The notes: generated from the letters alone by a model not told the origin. DNA of 64,000 nt from Candidatus Methylomicrobium oryzae (GCF_016745425.1 NZ_JAERVK010000005.1:1-64000), one strand, 5' to 3'; positions 29,681 to 38,850 are shown, counted from the stretch's first letter. Made by a program: numbers and translations.

Positions 29681-30067
29681 ATGGCGATAAAGATCGTAAG
29701 ATTAGGCAGTTCCCGTCAGGATCATGAAGGCCTGCGCATCGGCACGGTGAGGCGTCCTCCACGGGGCGTCAGAAAGGAAGATTATACGTCGAAAAACATT
29801 TATGACGTTTGGTTTCCGAATCTCTCTCCGAGCGAAGCATTGCTGAAAGAATTCCTCGCGACGGAGGACGAAAAATCCTGGAAGGCTTTCAGACGGAAAT
29901 TCCTGGCCGAAATGAAGGGGCCGGAAGCGAGCAAGGACCTGGACCTGCTCGCCGCGCTTTCGCATCATACGAACCTGGCGATCGGTTGTTATTGCGAGGA
30001 TGAAAGCCGCTGCCATCGTTCGCTATTGAAGGAGCTGCTCTTGAAACGAGGGGCCGAGGTTGAATAA
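29681..30067 (+). CDS. DUF488 family protein (YeaO-like)
   Basis: The start at 29681 is preceded by GAGGGA; the upstream in-frame extension runs through the repeat and is rejected. The 128-residue protein has the DUF488 pattern: YDVWFPNLSPS, then a charged helix, then the C-terminal IGCYCEDESRCHRSLLKELL with paired Cys and a CHR motif. The family is widespread and its biochemical role is not established. Confidence 0.85.
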   Translation: MAIKIVRLGSSRQDHEGLRIGTVRRPPRGVRKEDYTSKNIYDVWFPNLSPSEALLKEFLATEDEKSWKAFRRKFLAEMKGPEASKDLDLLAALSHHTNLAIGCYCEDESRCHRSLLKELLLKRGAEVE

Positions 30068-30110
30068 GAACCCGTGTAAGGGGTGGGAGCCTAACTTGAT
30101 GGGAATGAAG

Positions 30111-30137
30111 CGGAAGCCATGTTAAGCATGGCTTCCG
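30111..30137. terminator. Hairpin between convergent genes
   Basis: A perfect 11-bp stem (30111-30121 and 30127-30137) with a five-base loop separates the convergent DUF488 and 30154 genes. No T-run is seen on either side, so any termination would be weak or Rho-aided. Confidence 0.5.
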
Positions 30138-30153
30138 GAACTGAAACGGCCGT

Positions 30154-30537
30154 TTAGATTTGTTTTTTGATGATGGTCTTGCCATCGATGACCAGTTCGG
30201 AAATGCCGCCCAGCGAACCGTGCAGGGTGCAGGAAGCCTCCTTGAATTTCTTTTCGCCCTTCCATTTCAGGGTGATATAGGTTTCCTTGTCGGTTTGAGG
30301 ATCTTCAGCGGGAAAGAATACTTCTTCGCCGGTTTCTTTCAGAATCGCGGCCGGGCATTTCTGGTTGGCCATTTGCTGGATCGCGACATAATTTCTGAGC
30401 ATCGACTGCGCTTCGACTTGCTGCGGCGATTCCTGCTTGCTGACTGCAACGACGACAAAGCCGATTACAAAGACGCCGATCACGGCCCACATCAGCTTGG
30501 TAGCATCGCTCATTTTTTCTTCGGTCTGTTCACTCAT
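30154..30537 (-). CDS. Single-pass membrane protein, unknown
   Basis: This is a 127-residue product with one transmembrane helix at about 14-33 (LMWAVIGVFVIGFVVVAV) after a charged N-terminal tail. A soluble domain follows with two Cys (QKCPAAIL and EASCTLHG) that could form a disulfide if the domain is periplasmic. No family was recognised. Confidence 0.7.
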   Translation of the reverse strand: MSEQTEEKMSDATKLMWAVIGVFVIGFVVVAVSKQESPQQVEAQSMLRNYVAIQQMANQKCPAAILKETGEEVFFPAEDPQTDKETYITLKWKGEKKFKEASCTLHGSLGGISELVIDGKTIIKKQI

Positions 30538-30671
30538 TTGGCACCTCTGATTTGTTATTGATGAATTATCCCAGTTAGGCTTGGCCCGGTTGCCCGGTTA
30601 ACTTCCCTACGAATTCTAAGCGAATTGCGCTTTTCCGGCAATGCAAAGTGCCGGATCCCGAAAAACAAGGC

Positions 30672-31208
30672 CTAGAATTCTATTCCTTGTTCCGCCTTGA
30701 TCCCTTTTTCAAAGGCATGTTTGACCTGAGTCATTTCGGTGACCGTGTCCGCGATCGCAATTACTTCGGGTGCGGCGTTGCGGCCGGTCAAAATCAGGTG
30801 CATCCAGCGCGGCCGGTGCTGTTCGATGAATTCGGCGATTTCCCGGCCGCTGATCCAGCCATAGCCGCAGCAGTAATTGATTTCGTCCAGTACAACCACA
30901 TCGAATTCTTCGGACAGGATTTTCCGTTTGCCGAACTCCCAGATTTCGCGGCTGGTCTTGATGTCCTGTTCGGGATTTTTGGTGTCCCAGGTAAAGCCGT
31001 CGCCGAGCGCATGCCATTCGATATTCTCGAAACGCTGAGCGGCTTTTTGCTCGCCGGTTTGCCACTGGCCTTTAATGAACTGGATCACGCAGACTTTCAT
31101 GCCCCAGCCGGCGGCGCGGAATGCCATCCCGAACGCGCTGGACGATTTGCCTTTGCCCTCGCCGGTGTTGACGACGATCAAGCCCTGACGTCTGTCTCTT
31201 GTTTTCAT
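30672..31208 (-). CDS. cobO: Cob(I)alamin adenosyltransferase (CobO/BtuR type)
   Basis: This enzyme adds the adenosyl group to corrinoids to make adenosylcobalamin. The 178-residue protein has the CobA/CobO P-loop GEGKGKSSSAFG near the N-terminus, followed by VIQFIKGQW and DEINYCCGYGW, all typical of this family. Length matches. No other B12 gene is nearby. A GTAGG palindrome lies just upstream on the same strand. Confidence 0.93.
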   Translation of the reverse strand: MKTRDRRQGLIVVNTGEGKGKSSSAFGMAFRAAGWGMKVCVIQFIKGQWQTGEQKAAQRFENIEWHALGDGFTWDTKNPEQDIKTSREIWEFGKRKILSEEFDVVVLDEINYCCGYGWISGREIAEFIEQHRPRWMHLILTGRNAAPEVIAIADTVTEMTQVKHAFEKGIKAEQGIEF

Positions 31209-31264
31209 GGTGTAGTTGGTTTTCTGATGGAAAGAGATATTGAATGGTAAAAAGGGTTATGTGC

Positions 31265-31351
31265 CGTAGGGTACGCTGTGCGTACCTGATCCTGATCCAA
31301 GGCAACGGCCCAATTCATGCTTTAAAAAAGGTACGCACAGCGTACCCTACG
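31265..31351. repeat. Palindromic element with 22-bp perfect arms
   Basis: Two perfectly complementary 22-bp arms (31265-31286 and 31330-31351) beginning CGTAGGGTACGC enclose 43 bases. The transcript would form a very stable hairpin. It lies between cobO and the PfkB gene and belongs with the GTAGG/CCTAC-ended elements. Confidence 0.75.
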
Positions 31352-31425
31352 CCGGTCTGTATTTTGCCAGTATCGTAAGGCAGGCTACGTATATCTTTTT
31401 AAAGCTAAGGACAGGCCCTGTTCAA

Positions 31426-31474
31426 AGCAACGACCAGACCATGCTTCAAAAAAGATACGCCCAGCGTACCCTAC
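31426..31474. repeat. Partial copy of the 31.3-kb element overlapping a stop codon
   Basis: The loop and right arm of the element at 31265-31351 recur here with several differences (CAAAGCAACG..., ATGCTTCAAAAAAG, then GCGTACCCTAC at 31464-31474). The left arm is absent. The PfkB gene, read on minus, ends at a TAG inside the GTAGGG terminus of this copy. Confidence 0.65.
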
Positions 31475-32364
31475 TGTGCGAGCAGGTGGCTATGTTCGGC
31501 TCGTGTCGGCAAGCCCGGCCGCGCGCCCATCTTCGTGCAGCACAGCGCGCCGGCCGCGCTGGCGTAACGCAACACATCCTCCCAGCCCATCCGCTGCGCG
31601 ACAGCCGCCGCGAAGGCGCCGTGAAACGCATCGCCGGCCCCTGTCGAATCGACATCGGTGACTTTGAAAGCGGGCATGAAGCCCTGTTCGGCGCCGCGGC
31701 GCCAGTAGAGGCCTCTTTCGCTGAGCGTGATCACGACGTTCGGAGCGCTATCAGCCAATTGGCTCAGCGCAAGTTCGACCGAGCCGGCGATCTGCAGGGC
31801 GAACTTTTCCGAACAGACCAGGTAATCGACCAGGGTCATTAGTGCCTGCGTGCCTTCGTGCAGAGAGCCTGCATCGAGTACGGTCGGAATCTGCCGGCTG
31901 CGCAGTTCCCGGCAATAGGGGGCGGAAACGCGGGGCTCGTGCCCGTCGAACAGCACCACTTGCGGCCGAATGCCGCTGAAGTCCAGCGCATCGGCGGGTA
32001 GGGGATGGGTGCCGATTTTATAGTTGATCAGCGCGCGCTTGCCATCCGGTTTGACGAGCACCGTCGAGATCGGCGTGGGAGCGGCGCCGCGCATGACCAG
32101 ACGGGTATCGACACCGTGATCGTGCAATTCCTTAAGGTGCTTGTCGCCGTAGAAGTCTGCGCCGAGATAGCCGGCGAAAGCGGCTTTCAAGCCCAAGTTT
32201 GCGACCATCACTGCCGCGTTCGCGGCCGGTCCGCCGCCACAGTCGATAAAGCCGGTCGCAAAAGTTTTTTCGTCCGCGGCCGGGTGATGATCGACCGAGA
32301 ATACCAAGTCGTAGGAAGCATGGCCGATACAGAGTACATCGGCATCAATCAGCGGTTTTTTCAT
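31471..32364 (-). CDS. PfkB-family sugar kinase
   Basis: The ATG at 32364 gives 297 residues; the in-frame extension to 32583 has no family similarity. The protein starts with DVLCIGHASYDLVFSV. It has the substrate-binding GGGPAANAAVMVANLG region and ends with the PfkB signature DSTGAGDAFHGAFAAAV carrying the catalytic Asp. Substrates of this family include fructose, ribose, adenosine and sugar phosphates; which one applies here is not visible. It is divergent from dhaL and near dhaK, so a role in C1 or C3 sugar metabolism is possible. The TAG stop is inside an inserted repeat, so the natural C-terminus may be changed. Confidence 0.9.
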   Translation of the reverse strand: MKKPLIDADVLCIGHASYDLVFSVDHHPAADEKTFATGFIDCGGGPAANAAVMVANLGLKAAFAGYLGADFYGDKHLKELHDHGVDTRLVMRGAAPTPISTVLVKPDGKRALINYKIGTHPLPADALDFSGIRPQVVLFDGHEPRVSAPYCRELRSRQIPTVLDAGSLHEGTQALMTLVDYLVCSEKFALQIAGSVELALSQLADSAPNVVITLSERGLYWRRGAEQGFMPAFKVTDVDSTGAGDAFHGAFAAAVAQRMGWEDVLRYASAAGALCCTKMGARPGLPTRAEHSHLLAQ

Positions 32365-32524
32365 CGGTGCTTGGAGTGGACAGCGCAACAAAATGGGCGT
32401 TATTCTAATCGAAAACCGTAACCGTCTCCCTGCCGTTTTTGATCCGTTGCGCGGCCGAAGCTGCGCTATCGGCGAAATATTTCCATCGGGAGGTCGAGAT
32501 AGTCTTATTTCATGGAGGTCATGT

Positions 32525-33169
32525 ATGAATATCAGTCCCGAAATTTTGCCCCGCTTGATCGAGGCGGTTGCCGATACAATCAAAAAAAATGCCGAGGAAG
32601 TGACCCAACTCGACCAAGCGATCGGCGACGGCGATCATGTGGTCAACTTACAGCGCGGCATCCATGCGCTTAAGGCGCAAAGCGCGGAAATCGGGCAGAC
32701 GGATTGGGTAGGGGCATTGCAGAAAATCGGGATGACCCTGATGTCGACGGTCGGCGGGGCTTCCGGTTCGCTGTACGGGACCTTGTTCGTGACGATGAGC
32801 AAGTCGCTGCGGGACAAACCGGTCGATCGGCAGCGCTTTGCCGATGCGTTCGTGCAAGGCGTCGAGTCGGTCAAGCTGCGGGGCAGGGCGGATGCGGGCG
32901 AAAAAACGATGCTCGATGTACTGATTCCGGCCGCGCAAAGCCTGCAAAAATCGGCCGCTGCCTCCGAAGGATTGAAGGAGTCGCTGGACGAGATCGTCAG
33001 GACCGCCGAAGCCGGCGTCGAGGCGACCCGCAACATGCTCGCGACCAAAGGCAGGGCCTCTTTTCTCGGCGAGCGCACGCTCGGCCATCTCGACGCGGGC
33101 GCTAAAACCGCGCAGTTGATGATTTCGGCGATTGCGGAAGCGCTTGCGTCTTCAGCAGCCCCAACGTAA
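32525..33169 (+). CDS. dhaL: Dihydroxyacetone kinase subunit DhaL
   Basis: This is the nucleotide-binding subunit, 214 residues. The start at 32525 has GGAGG six bases upstream. The Mg-ADP binding signature DQAIGDGDHVVNLQRG (usually GDGDHG.N) and GGASGSLYG are present. An active DhaL passes phosphate to dihydroxyacetone held by DhaK. No DhaM phosphocarrier is nearby, so ATP use or a distant PTS partner are both open. Its last 18 bases overlap the end of dhaK on the other strand. Confidence 0.92.
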   Translation: MNISPEILPRLIEAVADTIKKNAEEVTQLDQAIGDGDHVVNLQRGIHALKAQSAEIGQTDWVGALQKIGMTLMSTVGGASGSLYGTLFVTMSKSLRDKPVDRQRFADAFVQGVESVKLRGRADAGEKTMLDVLIPAAQSLQKSAAASEGLKESLDEIVRTAEAGVEATRNMLATKGRASFLGERTLGHLDAGAKTAQLMISAIAEALASSAAPT

Positions 33170-34141
33170 CGCGGCAGTATGGACCGGCGCGTCCCAAAGA
33201 CGGACCAGTTCCTCGTCTAGCCGTGTCAGCGTCAGCGAAGCGCCGGCCATGTCCAGCGAGGTGGTGAAATTGCCGACCAGCGAGCGGGCGATCTTCAGGC
33301 CGCGTTTCTCCCAGTGTTGGGCGGCCAACTGATAGAGCAGATGCAGTTCGATCAGGGGCGTGCCGCCGAAGCCGTTCACATGCAGCAGCATGGATTGGCC
33401 GGGCTGCGGATTCAGTTCTTCGTCGATCGCGTGCGCCAACTGTTCGACGATTTCGCTCGCGCTTTTTAACGGAACCGTCTCGCGTCCGCGCTCGCCGTGG
33501 ATACCTACGCCCATTTCCATTTCGTTCTCTCCAAGCTCGAAAGTCGGCTTACCGAGCGCAGGCACAGTGCAGCTGGTCAGTGCAACGCCGATCGAGGCGG
33601 TGGCCTCATTGACCCTGTCGCCCAGCGCTTTGCAGGCGGCCAGATCGGCGCCCGTTTCGGCAGCCGCGCCGACCATTTTTTCGACGATCAGTGTGCCTGC
33701 CACTCCGCGCCGTCCGATGCTGTGCGTTTTGGGCAGGGATACGTCGTCGTCGACCAGTACGGTGGCGTTCGGCGCTTCGAACATTTCAGCCGCGATTTCG
33801 AAATTCATTACGTCGCCGGCATAATTCTTCACGATGAAGAGCACTCCGGCGCCTTGGTCGACTGCCTGCGCTGCGGCCAGCATCTGATCCGGCGTCGGCG
33901 AGGTGAAGATTTGTCCGGGGCAGGCCGCATCGAGCATGCCGAGGCCGACAAAGCCGCTGTGCAGCGGTTCGTGGCCGGAACCGCCGCCGGAGATCAATGC
34001 GACTTTTCCGGGTTTGGTCGGCTGCAGGCGTTTGATGAAGTGCGGCTGGAGGTTCAGTTCGACGATATCCGCATGGGCTTTCGCAAAGCCTTTCAGGCTG
34101 TCTTCGAGCAGGCTGTCGAGGTCGTTGATGAATTTTTTCAT
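33152..34141 (-). CDS. dhaK: Dihydroxyacetone kinase subunit DhaK
   Basis: This is the dihydroxyacetone-binding subunit, 329 residues, with the family N-terminal GGGSGHEP loop and His215 in GIHGERG, matching the His that forms a covalent hemiaminal with the substrate in E. coli. It overlaps the upstream HAD gene by four bases (same strand) and is convergent with dhaL. Separation of the two subunits onto opposite strands is unusual; they are normally one operon. In an RuMP organism the product would join glycolysis as dihydroxyacetone phosphate. Confidence 0.93.
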   Translation of the reverse strand: MKKFINDLDSLLEDSLKGFAKAHADIVELNLQPHFIKRLQPTKPGKVALISGGGSGHEPLHSGFVGLGMLDAACPGQIFTSPTPDQMLAAAQAVDQGAGVLFIVKNYAGDVMNFEIAAEMFEAPNATVLVDDDVSLPKTHSIGRRGVAGTLIVEKMVGAAAETGADLAACKALGDRVNEATASIGVALTSCTVPALGKPTFELGENEMEMGVGIHGERGRETVPLKSASEIVEQLAHAIDEELNPQPGQSMLLHVNGFGGTPLIELHLLYQLAAQHWEKRGLKIARSLVGNFTTSLDMAGASLTLTRLDEELVRLWDAPVHTAALRWGC

Positions 34142-34995
34142 GGATGTGGCTCCGGCTGTAGGATGGCTTGACTGCGCAAGGCTTCGGTGACGGCGATGAT
34201 GTCCTGCATCAGCCAGGTCGGCCGATAATCGGAAGCGCGAAGGTCTGCTTCGCTCGAAATGCCGCTCAGCACCATCAGGCTGCGGATGCCGGTGCGTACC
34301 GCACCGAGGATGTCGGTTTCCAGGCGGTCGCCGATCGCAATCGTTTCGGCCGGATCGGAACCCAAAAGTTTCATCGCCTGGCGGTACATGATCGGCTCGG
34401 GTTTGCCGATGATCGTCGGCGAGACGCCGGTCGCGGCGGTCAGGGCGGCCAGGATCGCGCCGTTGCCGTGTGTGACTCCGTACTCGGTCGGCAGTGTCGT
34501 ATCACCGTTGGTGCCGACGAATTTGGCGCCGGCCCGTATATTCAACGTCGCTGTCGCCAGCTTGGCCCAAGTCAGTGTCGAATCCTTGCCGCAGACGACG
34601 ATGTCCGCGCCTTGCGCATCAGGGGTCTTGGGCGTGGGCAGTTCGTAAAGGCCGGTCAACGTAAATCCCTGTTCGCGCAAGGGACCCACGGCGCCGTCCT
34701 CGCCGACCACGAACACGCGGGTCGAGGCCGGGTCGTGGAGTTCGGCAAGGTGCAGAGCGGTCGCCATGCCGGAGGTGAGTATTTGATCCTTCGAAACGGT
34801 GACGCCCATGCCGGCAAGTTTCGTGACATATTGATCCTGCGTCTGGCTGGCGTTGTTGGTCGCCAGGAGGAAGCGGATGTCGAGATCGCGCAGGGTTTCG
34901 AAAAACGCGCACAATCCAGGCTGGGGGACGGAGCCGTGCCAGAGCACGCCGTCCATGTCGATGATCATTGCGCGAATATTATTGAAAGGCTCCAT
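34138..34995 (-). CDS. HAD-superfamily IIA phosphatase (NagD-like)
   Basis: This 285-residue protein has the HAD nucleophile motif MIIDMDGVLWHG (Asp13, Asp15), motif II LLATNNAS and motif IV GDRLETDILGA, with the cap size of class IIA. NagD/Pho13-type enzymes remove phosphate from nucleotides or sugar phosphates. It is translationally coupled to dhaK, which suggests a housekeeping or repair role with triose or hexose phosphates. The substrate is not predictable. Confidence 0.9.
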   Translation of the reverse strand: MEPFNNIRAMIIDMDGVLWHGSVPQPGLCAFFETLRDLDIRFLLATNNASQTQDQYVTKLAGMGVTVSKDQILTSGMATALHLAELHDPASTRVFVVGEDGAVGPLREQGFTLTGLYELPTPKTPDAQGADIVVCGKDSTLTWAKLATATLNIRAGAKFVGTNGDTTLPTEYGVTHGNGAILAALTAATGVSPTIIGKPEPIMYRQAMKLLGSDPAETIAIGDRLETDILGAVRTGIRSLMVLSGISSEADLRASDYRPTWLMQDIIAVTEALRSQAILQPEPHP

Positions 34996-35434
34996 TCATT
35001 ATGTCTCTCAAAGCGCAGCTGTCCTTCTGGCTGATGACTGCTGCGCCCTTCTTCTCTCCGGTATGATCCGGAACGGTTAAAATCGGGGGCCGGCTGCCCG
35101 CATACTTTAAAAAAGGTATGTTAGAGCGCTCGATCCGGTCGCAACAGCTTGGCATAAGTTTCCGGTGCTTGTCCAGTCCGTACGCTTAAAGGTGTAAGCC
35201 GAGAGAAATGCGACTATGGTCAAAGTGAGCCGGGGCGAGGCGAGCCGGGCTGGTTTGCTCCCGGAAAAACCAAAAAACCGATCGAGTAGAGATCGTGCCG
35301 GGGCTGAGGAGACAGATGCAGCAAAACCGAGTAAAATTGAAACATTTATGAGCAAATATGTCTGGCTCGGGCTGGTTGTCAAATTGCCCGGAAAAGCCAC
35401 CAGAAGGCGCCGTGGCTGTATTCGGCAAGGATCA
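34996..35434. other. Long spacer upstream of the RuMP genes
   Basis: Short open frames occur on both strands (for example 35216-35443 on plus) but have basic, low-complexity products without family character, so none is called. The stretch may hold the upstream control region of hps. Confidence 0.4.
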
Positions 35435-35464
35435 TTGACATGACTCCCCTTTCTAATTTACAGT
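35435..35464 (+). promoter_or_regulatory. Candidate hps promoter
   Basis: TTGACA at 35435-35440 is followed after 18 bases by TACAGT (35459-35464), four of six matching the sigma70 -10. It would leave a leader of about 50 bases before hps. The ribosome site is TTGGAG at 35512-35517. Confidence 0.4.
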
Positions 35465-35523
35465 AGCGTTCGCATTAAACAGGTAACCCACCTATTACAA
35501 TAACAAACCATTGGAGCAATAAC

Positions 35524-36165
35524 ATGGCAAAACCATTAATTCAAATCGCTTTGGACTCTCTGGACTACAACGCAACCATCCAGCTGGCTGAAACCGTCGC
35601 GCCTCATGTCGACATTTTCGAAATCGGCACGCCTTGCATCAAACACAACGGTGTTAATCTGGTTAAGGATCTGCGCGCCAGATTCCCGGATAAACTGTTG
35701 CTGGTCGACCTGAAAACGATGGACGCCGGCGAATACGAAGCAACCCCTTTCTATGCGGCCGGCGCCGACATCTGCACCGTGCTGGGCGTATCCGGTCTGG
35801 CGACTTGCAAAGGCGTTATCAAAGCGGCTAACGCTCATGGCGCCGAAGCGCAAATCGACCTGATCAACGTTGAAGACAAAGTTGCTTGCGCACGCGCTTG
35901 CGCGGAAGCCGGCGCTCACATCATGGGCGTACACACCGGTCTGGACGCACAGGCTGCAGGCCACACTCCTTTCGGCGACCTGAGCGACATCGCCAGATTG
36001 GGTTTGAACGTTAGAATCTCTGTCGCGGGCGGTATCAAGGCTTCGACCGTACAAGACGTTGTTAGAGCCGGTGCGAACATCATCGTTGTCGGCGCTGCAA
36101 TCTACGGCGCTCCATCCCCAGCTGACGCAGCACGCGAAATCCGCGAATTGGTTGAAGCTGTATAA
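35524..36165 (+). CDS. hps: 3-Hexulose-6-phosphate synthase
   Basis: This enzyme joins formaldehyde to ribulose 5-phosphate, the entry step of the RuMP pathway. The 213-residue protein is a TIM barrel of the orotidine-phosphate decarboxylase superfamily, with the signature VDLKTMDAGEYEA supplying Mg and base residues, and a phosphate-binding end SVAGGI and GAAIYGA. It is two bases from the isomerase gene. Codon usage is biased as in highly expressed genes. Identity is reinforced by the neighbour phi. Confidence 0.96.
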   Translation: MAKPLIQIALDSLDYNATIQLAETVAPHVDIFEIGTPCIKHNGVNLVKDLRARFPDKLLLVDLKTMDAGEYEATPFYAAGADICTVLGVSGLATCKGVIKAANAHGAEAQIDLINVEDKVACARACAEAGAHIMGVHTGLDAQAAGHTPFGDLSDIARLGLNVRISVAGGIKASTVQDVVRAGANIIVVGAAIYGAPSPADAAREIRELVEAV

Positions 36166-36167
36166 CG

Positions 36168-36701
36168 ATGCATCAGCAACTTATCATAGACAAAATTTCG
36201 GGCATTCTGTCGACGACCGATTCTTCCTACGATCAACGTCTGACCCAGATGCTTGATAATGCCAAGCGTATATTTGTTTCAGGCGCCGGTCGCTCCAAGC
36301 TCGTTGGCAATTTTTTTGCGATGCGGCTGGTGCATGCCGGTTACGATGTCAGTGTTGTGGGTGAAATTGTCACGCCCAGCATCAAAAGCGGCGATCTGTT
36401 GATTATCATTTCAGGCTCGGGCGAAACCGAGCAGTTGATAGCCTTCACGAAAAGCGCGAAAAAAGTCGGCGCGGACATTGTGTTGATTTCGGCAAAGAGC
36501 AGCTCAACGATAGGCGACATGGCCGATGCGGTTTTCCAAATCGGTCAGGCTGAACAATACGGCAAAGTGGTCGGCATGCCGATGGGTACCGTTTTCGAAC
36601 TGTCGACCCTGTTTTTCCTGGAAGCCACCATTTCTCATATCATCCATGAGAAGGGTATCCCGGAAGAAGTCATGAGAGAAAGGCACGCTAACCTAGAATA
36701 G
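36168..36701 (+). CDS. phi: 6-Phospho-3-hexuloisomerase
   Basis: This enzyme converts hexulose 6-phosphate to fructose 6-phosphate. The 177-residue SIS-domain protein shows FVSGAGRSKLVGNFFAMRL and IISGSGETEQLI loops that hold the phosphate, and the C-terminal MRERHANLE tail typical of the family. It directly follows hps and is closed by an intrinsic terminator. The gene is less GC-rich than its neighbours. Confidence 0.96.
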   Translation: MHQQLIIDKISGILSTTDSSYDQRLTQMLDNAKRIFVSGAGRSKLVGNFFAMRLVHAGYDVSVVGEIVTPSIKSGDLLIIISGSGETEQLIAFTKSAKKVGADIVLISAKSSSTIGDMADAVFQIGQAEQYGKVVGMPMGTVFELSTLFFLEATISHIIHEKGIPEEVMRERHANLE

Positions 36702-36708
36702 CGAAACC

Positions 36709-36740
36709 AAGAACGGGCGGCCCAGGCTGCCCGTTCTTTT
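36709..36740 (+). terminator. Intrinsic terminator after hps-phi
   Basis: A 10-bp stem (36709-36718 and 36729-36738) is followed by T-rich bases TTTTC. It separates hps-phi from transketolase, so the latter probably has its own promoter or depends on read-through. Confidence 0.75.
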
Positions 36741-36821
36741 CTCATGTGTTTGGCGACCAAATCAAGTGACGCTGAATAGGCTGATTAACTCAACATCATT
36801 ATACCAACGAAGGAGAAGACT

Positions 36822-38816
36822 ATGGCTTCGCGCCGTGTTTTAGCTAACGCCATTCGCGCTTTGAGCATGGATGCGGTTCAAAAAGCAAATTCGGGTCATC
36901 CCGGCGCCCCGATGGGTATGGCGGATATTGCCGAGGTTTTGTGGAACGATCATATGCACCACAATCCGGCCAATCCAAAATGGCCAAACCGCGACCGTTT
37001 CGTGCTGTCGAACGGCCACGGCTCCATGCTGATTTATTCCCTGCTGCACCTGACCGGTTACGATTTATCGATCGAAGATCTGAAACAGTTCCGTCAGTTG
37101 CACTCGAGAACACCAGGCCACCCGGAATACGGCTATGCGCCTGGCGTTGAAACGACGACCGGTCCTCTGGGACAAGGCATCACCAATGCGGTGGGCATGG
37201 CGATTGCCGAAAAAGCTCTGGCCGCGCATTTCAATAAGGACGGTCATAAAATCGTCGACCACAAGACTTATGTGTTTTTGGGCGACGGCTGCTTGATGGA
37301 AGGCATCTCTCATGAAGCTTGCTCGCTGGCGGGTACGCTGGGTCTTGGCAACCTGATCGCGTTCTGGGACGACAACGGCATTTCGATCGACGGCCATGTT
37401 GAAGGCTGGTTTACCGACAATACGCCGAAACGTTTCGAAGCCTACGGCTGGCATGTCATTCCGGACGTCGACGGCCATGATGCGGAAGCGATCAATAAAG
37501 CGATCGAGTTTGCGAAAGCGATGACCGACAAGCCGACGCTGATCTGCTGCAAGACCACGATCGGTTTCGGAGCGCCGAACAAGGCCGGTACTCATGCCTG
37601 CCACGGTGCGCCATTGGGTCAAGAAGAAATCAATTTGACCAAAGCGGCTTTGGGCTGGGATCACGACGCGTTCGAAGTGCCTGCGGATGTTTATGCAGGC
37701 TGGGATGCAAAGGCGAAAGGCGGTGCTGCAGAGACAGCCTGGAATGAGGCGTTTGCGGCTTACAAAGCGGCGCATCCTGAACTGGCGGCCGATTTCGAGC
37801 GGCGGATGAACGGCGACCTGCCTGCCAACTGGCAAGCGGACGCGGACAGCTTTGTCGCTGCCGTCAACGCCGAAGCGAAAACTACCGCAACCCGTCTGTC
37901 GTCTTTGGCATCGATCGAAGGCTATGCCAAATTGCTGCCGGAAATTTTCGGTGGTTCGGCCGACCTCGGCTGTTCGAACATGACCGAATGGTCCGGTTAC
38001 AAGCCGATGCGCGCGAACAAGCCGGATGCGAACTATGTGAACTACGGTGTACGCGAATTCGGAATGGCGGCGATCATGAACGGCATTGCCCTGCACGGCG
38101 GCCTGATCCCGTTTGGCGCGACCTTCCTGATGTTCTCCGAATATGCGCGTAACGCATTGCGGATGGCTGCGTTGATGAAGATCCGTTCGATCTTCGTTTT
38201 CACTCATGACTCTATCGGTCTGGGCGAAGACGGTCCGACGCACCAGCCGATCGAGCAAACTGCAACTTTGCGGATGATTCCGAGAATGCATGTTTGGCGG
38301 CCTTGCGACGCAGTCGAAACAGCCGTTTGCTGGCGTGCAGCAATCGAGCGTAAAGACGGCCCATCGACGCTGGTGTTCTCGCGGCAGAACCTGCCGCATA
38401 TTCCGCGCAGCGAAGAGCAGATCAAATTGATTGCTCGCGGCGGCTATGTGTTGAAAGACTGCGAAGGACAGCCGGACGCGATCATCATCGCCACGGGTTC
38501 CGAGGTCGAATTGGCAGTGAAAGCGGCGGAAGAGCTTGGTGCGAAAGGTAAGAAGATCCGCGTCGTTTCGATGCCGTCCACCAATGTTTTCGATGCGCAG
38601 GATGCGGAATACCGTGAATCGGTATTGCCGTCGACTGTTACCAAGCGGGTTGCCGTCGAAGCCGGCGTAACCGAGTTTTGGTGGAAATATGTCGGCTGCA
38701 ACGGCAAGATCGTCGGTATCGATCACTTCGGTGAATCGGCGCCGGCTGGACAACTTTTCAAGGAGTTTGGCTTCACTGTTGAAAACGTAGTCAAAAACGT
38801 GGAAGCTGTACTTTGA
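36822..38816 (+). CDS. tkt: Transketolase
   Basis: This enzyme transfers two-carbon units in the regenerative part of the RuMP cycle. The 664-residue protein has the thiamine-diphosphate motif [18 protein letters not shown]...WDDN, the invariant His residues at SGHPGAPMG and HTPG-type positions, and the transketolase second domain [37 protein letters not shown] ribosome site precedes the ATG. It is followed by the two GVAKYL-motif genes and then transaldolase. Confidence 0.97.
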   Translation: MASRRVLANAIRALSMDAVQKANSGHPGAPMGMADIAEVLWNDHMHHNPANPKWPNRDRFVLSNGHGSMLIYSLLHLTGYDLSIEDLKQFRQLHSRTPGHPEYGYAPGVETTTGPLGQGITNAVGMAIAEKALAAHFNKDGHKIVDHKTYVFLGDGCLMEGISHEACSLAGTLGLGNLIAFWDDNGISIDGHVEGWFTDNTPKRFEAYGWHVIPDVDGHDAEAINKAIEFAKAMTDKPTLICCKTTIGFGAPNKAGTHACHGAPLGQEEINLTKAALGWDHDAFEVPADVYAGWDAKAKGGAAETAWNEAFAAYKAAHPELAADFERRMNGDLPANWQADADSFVAAVNAEAKTTATRLSSLASIEGYAKLLPEIFGGSADLGCSNMTEWSGYKPMRANKPDANYVNYGVREFGMAAIMNGIALHGGLIPFGATFLMFSEYARNALRMAALMKIRSIFVFTHDSIGLGEDGPTHQPIEQTATLRMIPRMHVWRPCDAVETAVCWRAAIERKDGPSTLVFSRQNLPHIPRSEEQIKLIARGGYVLKDCEGQPDAIIIATGSEVELAVKAAEELGAKGKKIRVVSMPSTNVFDAQDAEYRESVLPSTVTKRVAVEAGVTEFWWKYVGCNGKIVGIDHFGESAPAGQLFKEFGFTVENVVKNVEAVL

Positions 38817-38825
38817 TTGAAAAAA

Positions 38826-38850
38826 GACGGGATGACTCTGTCATCCCGTC
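38826..38850. terminator. Stem-loop between tkt and the motif-protein genes
   Basis: A perfect 11-bp stem with a three-base loop (38826-38836 and 38840-38850). The A-run lies on its 5' side, so it reads as an intrinsic terminator only on the minus strand. On plus it may be a 3'-end stabiliser or partial attenuator. Confidence 0.45.

Noticed and set aside
35216-35443. Short frame upstream of hps
   Set aside because: Basic low-complexity product, no ribosome site, and it overlaps the candidate promoter.
37065-38753. Long minus-strand frame opposite transketolase
   Set aside because: Shadow frame; transketolase motifs are intact on plus.
38826-38850. Strong terminator that would cut the motif genes off from transketolase
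   Set aside because: The T-run lies only on the minus strand, so on plus it is at most a weak terminator or stabiliser.
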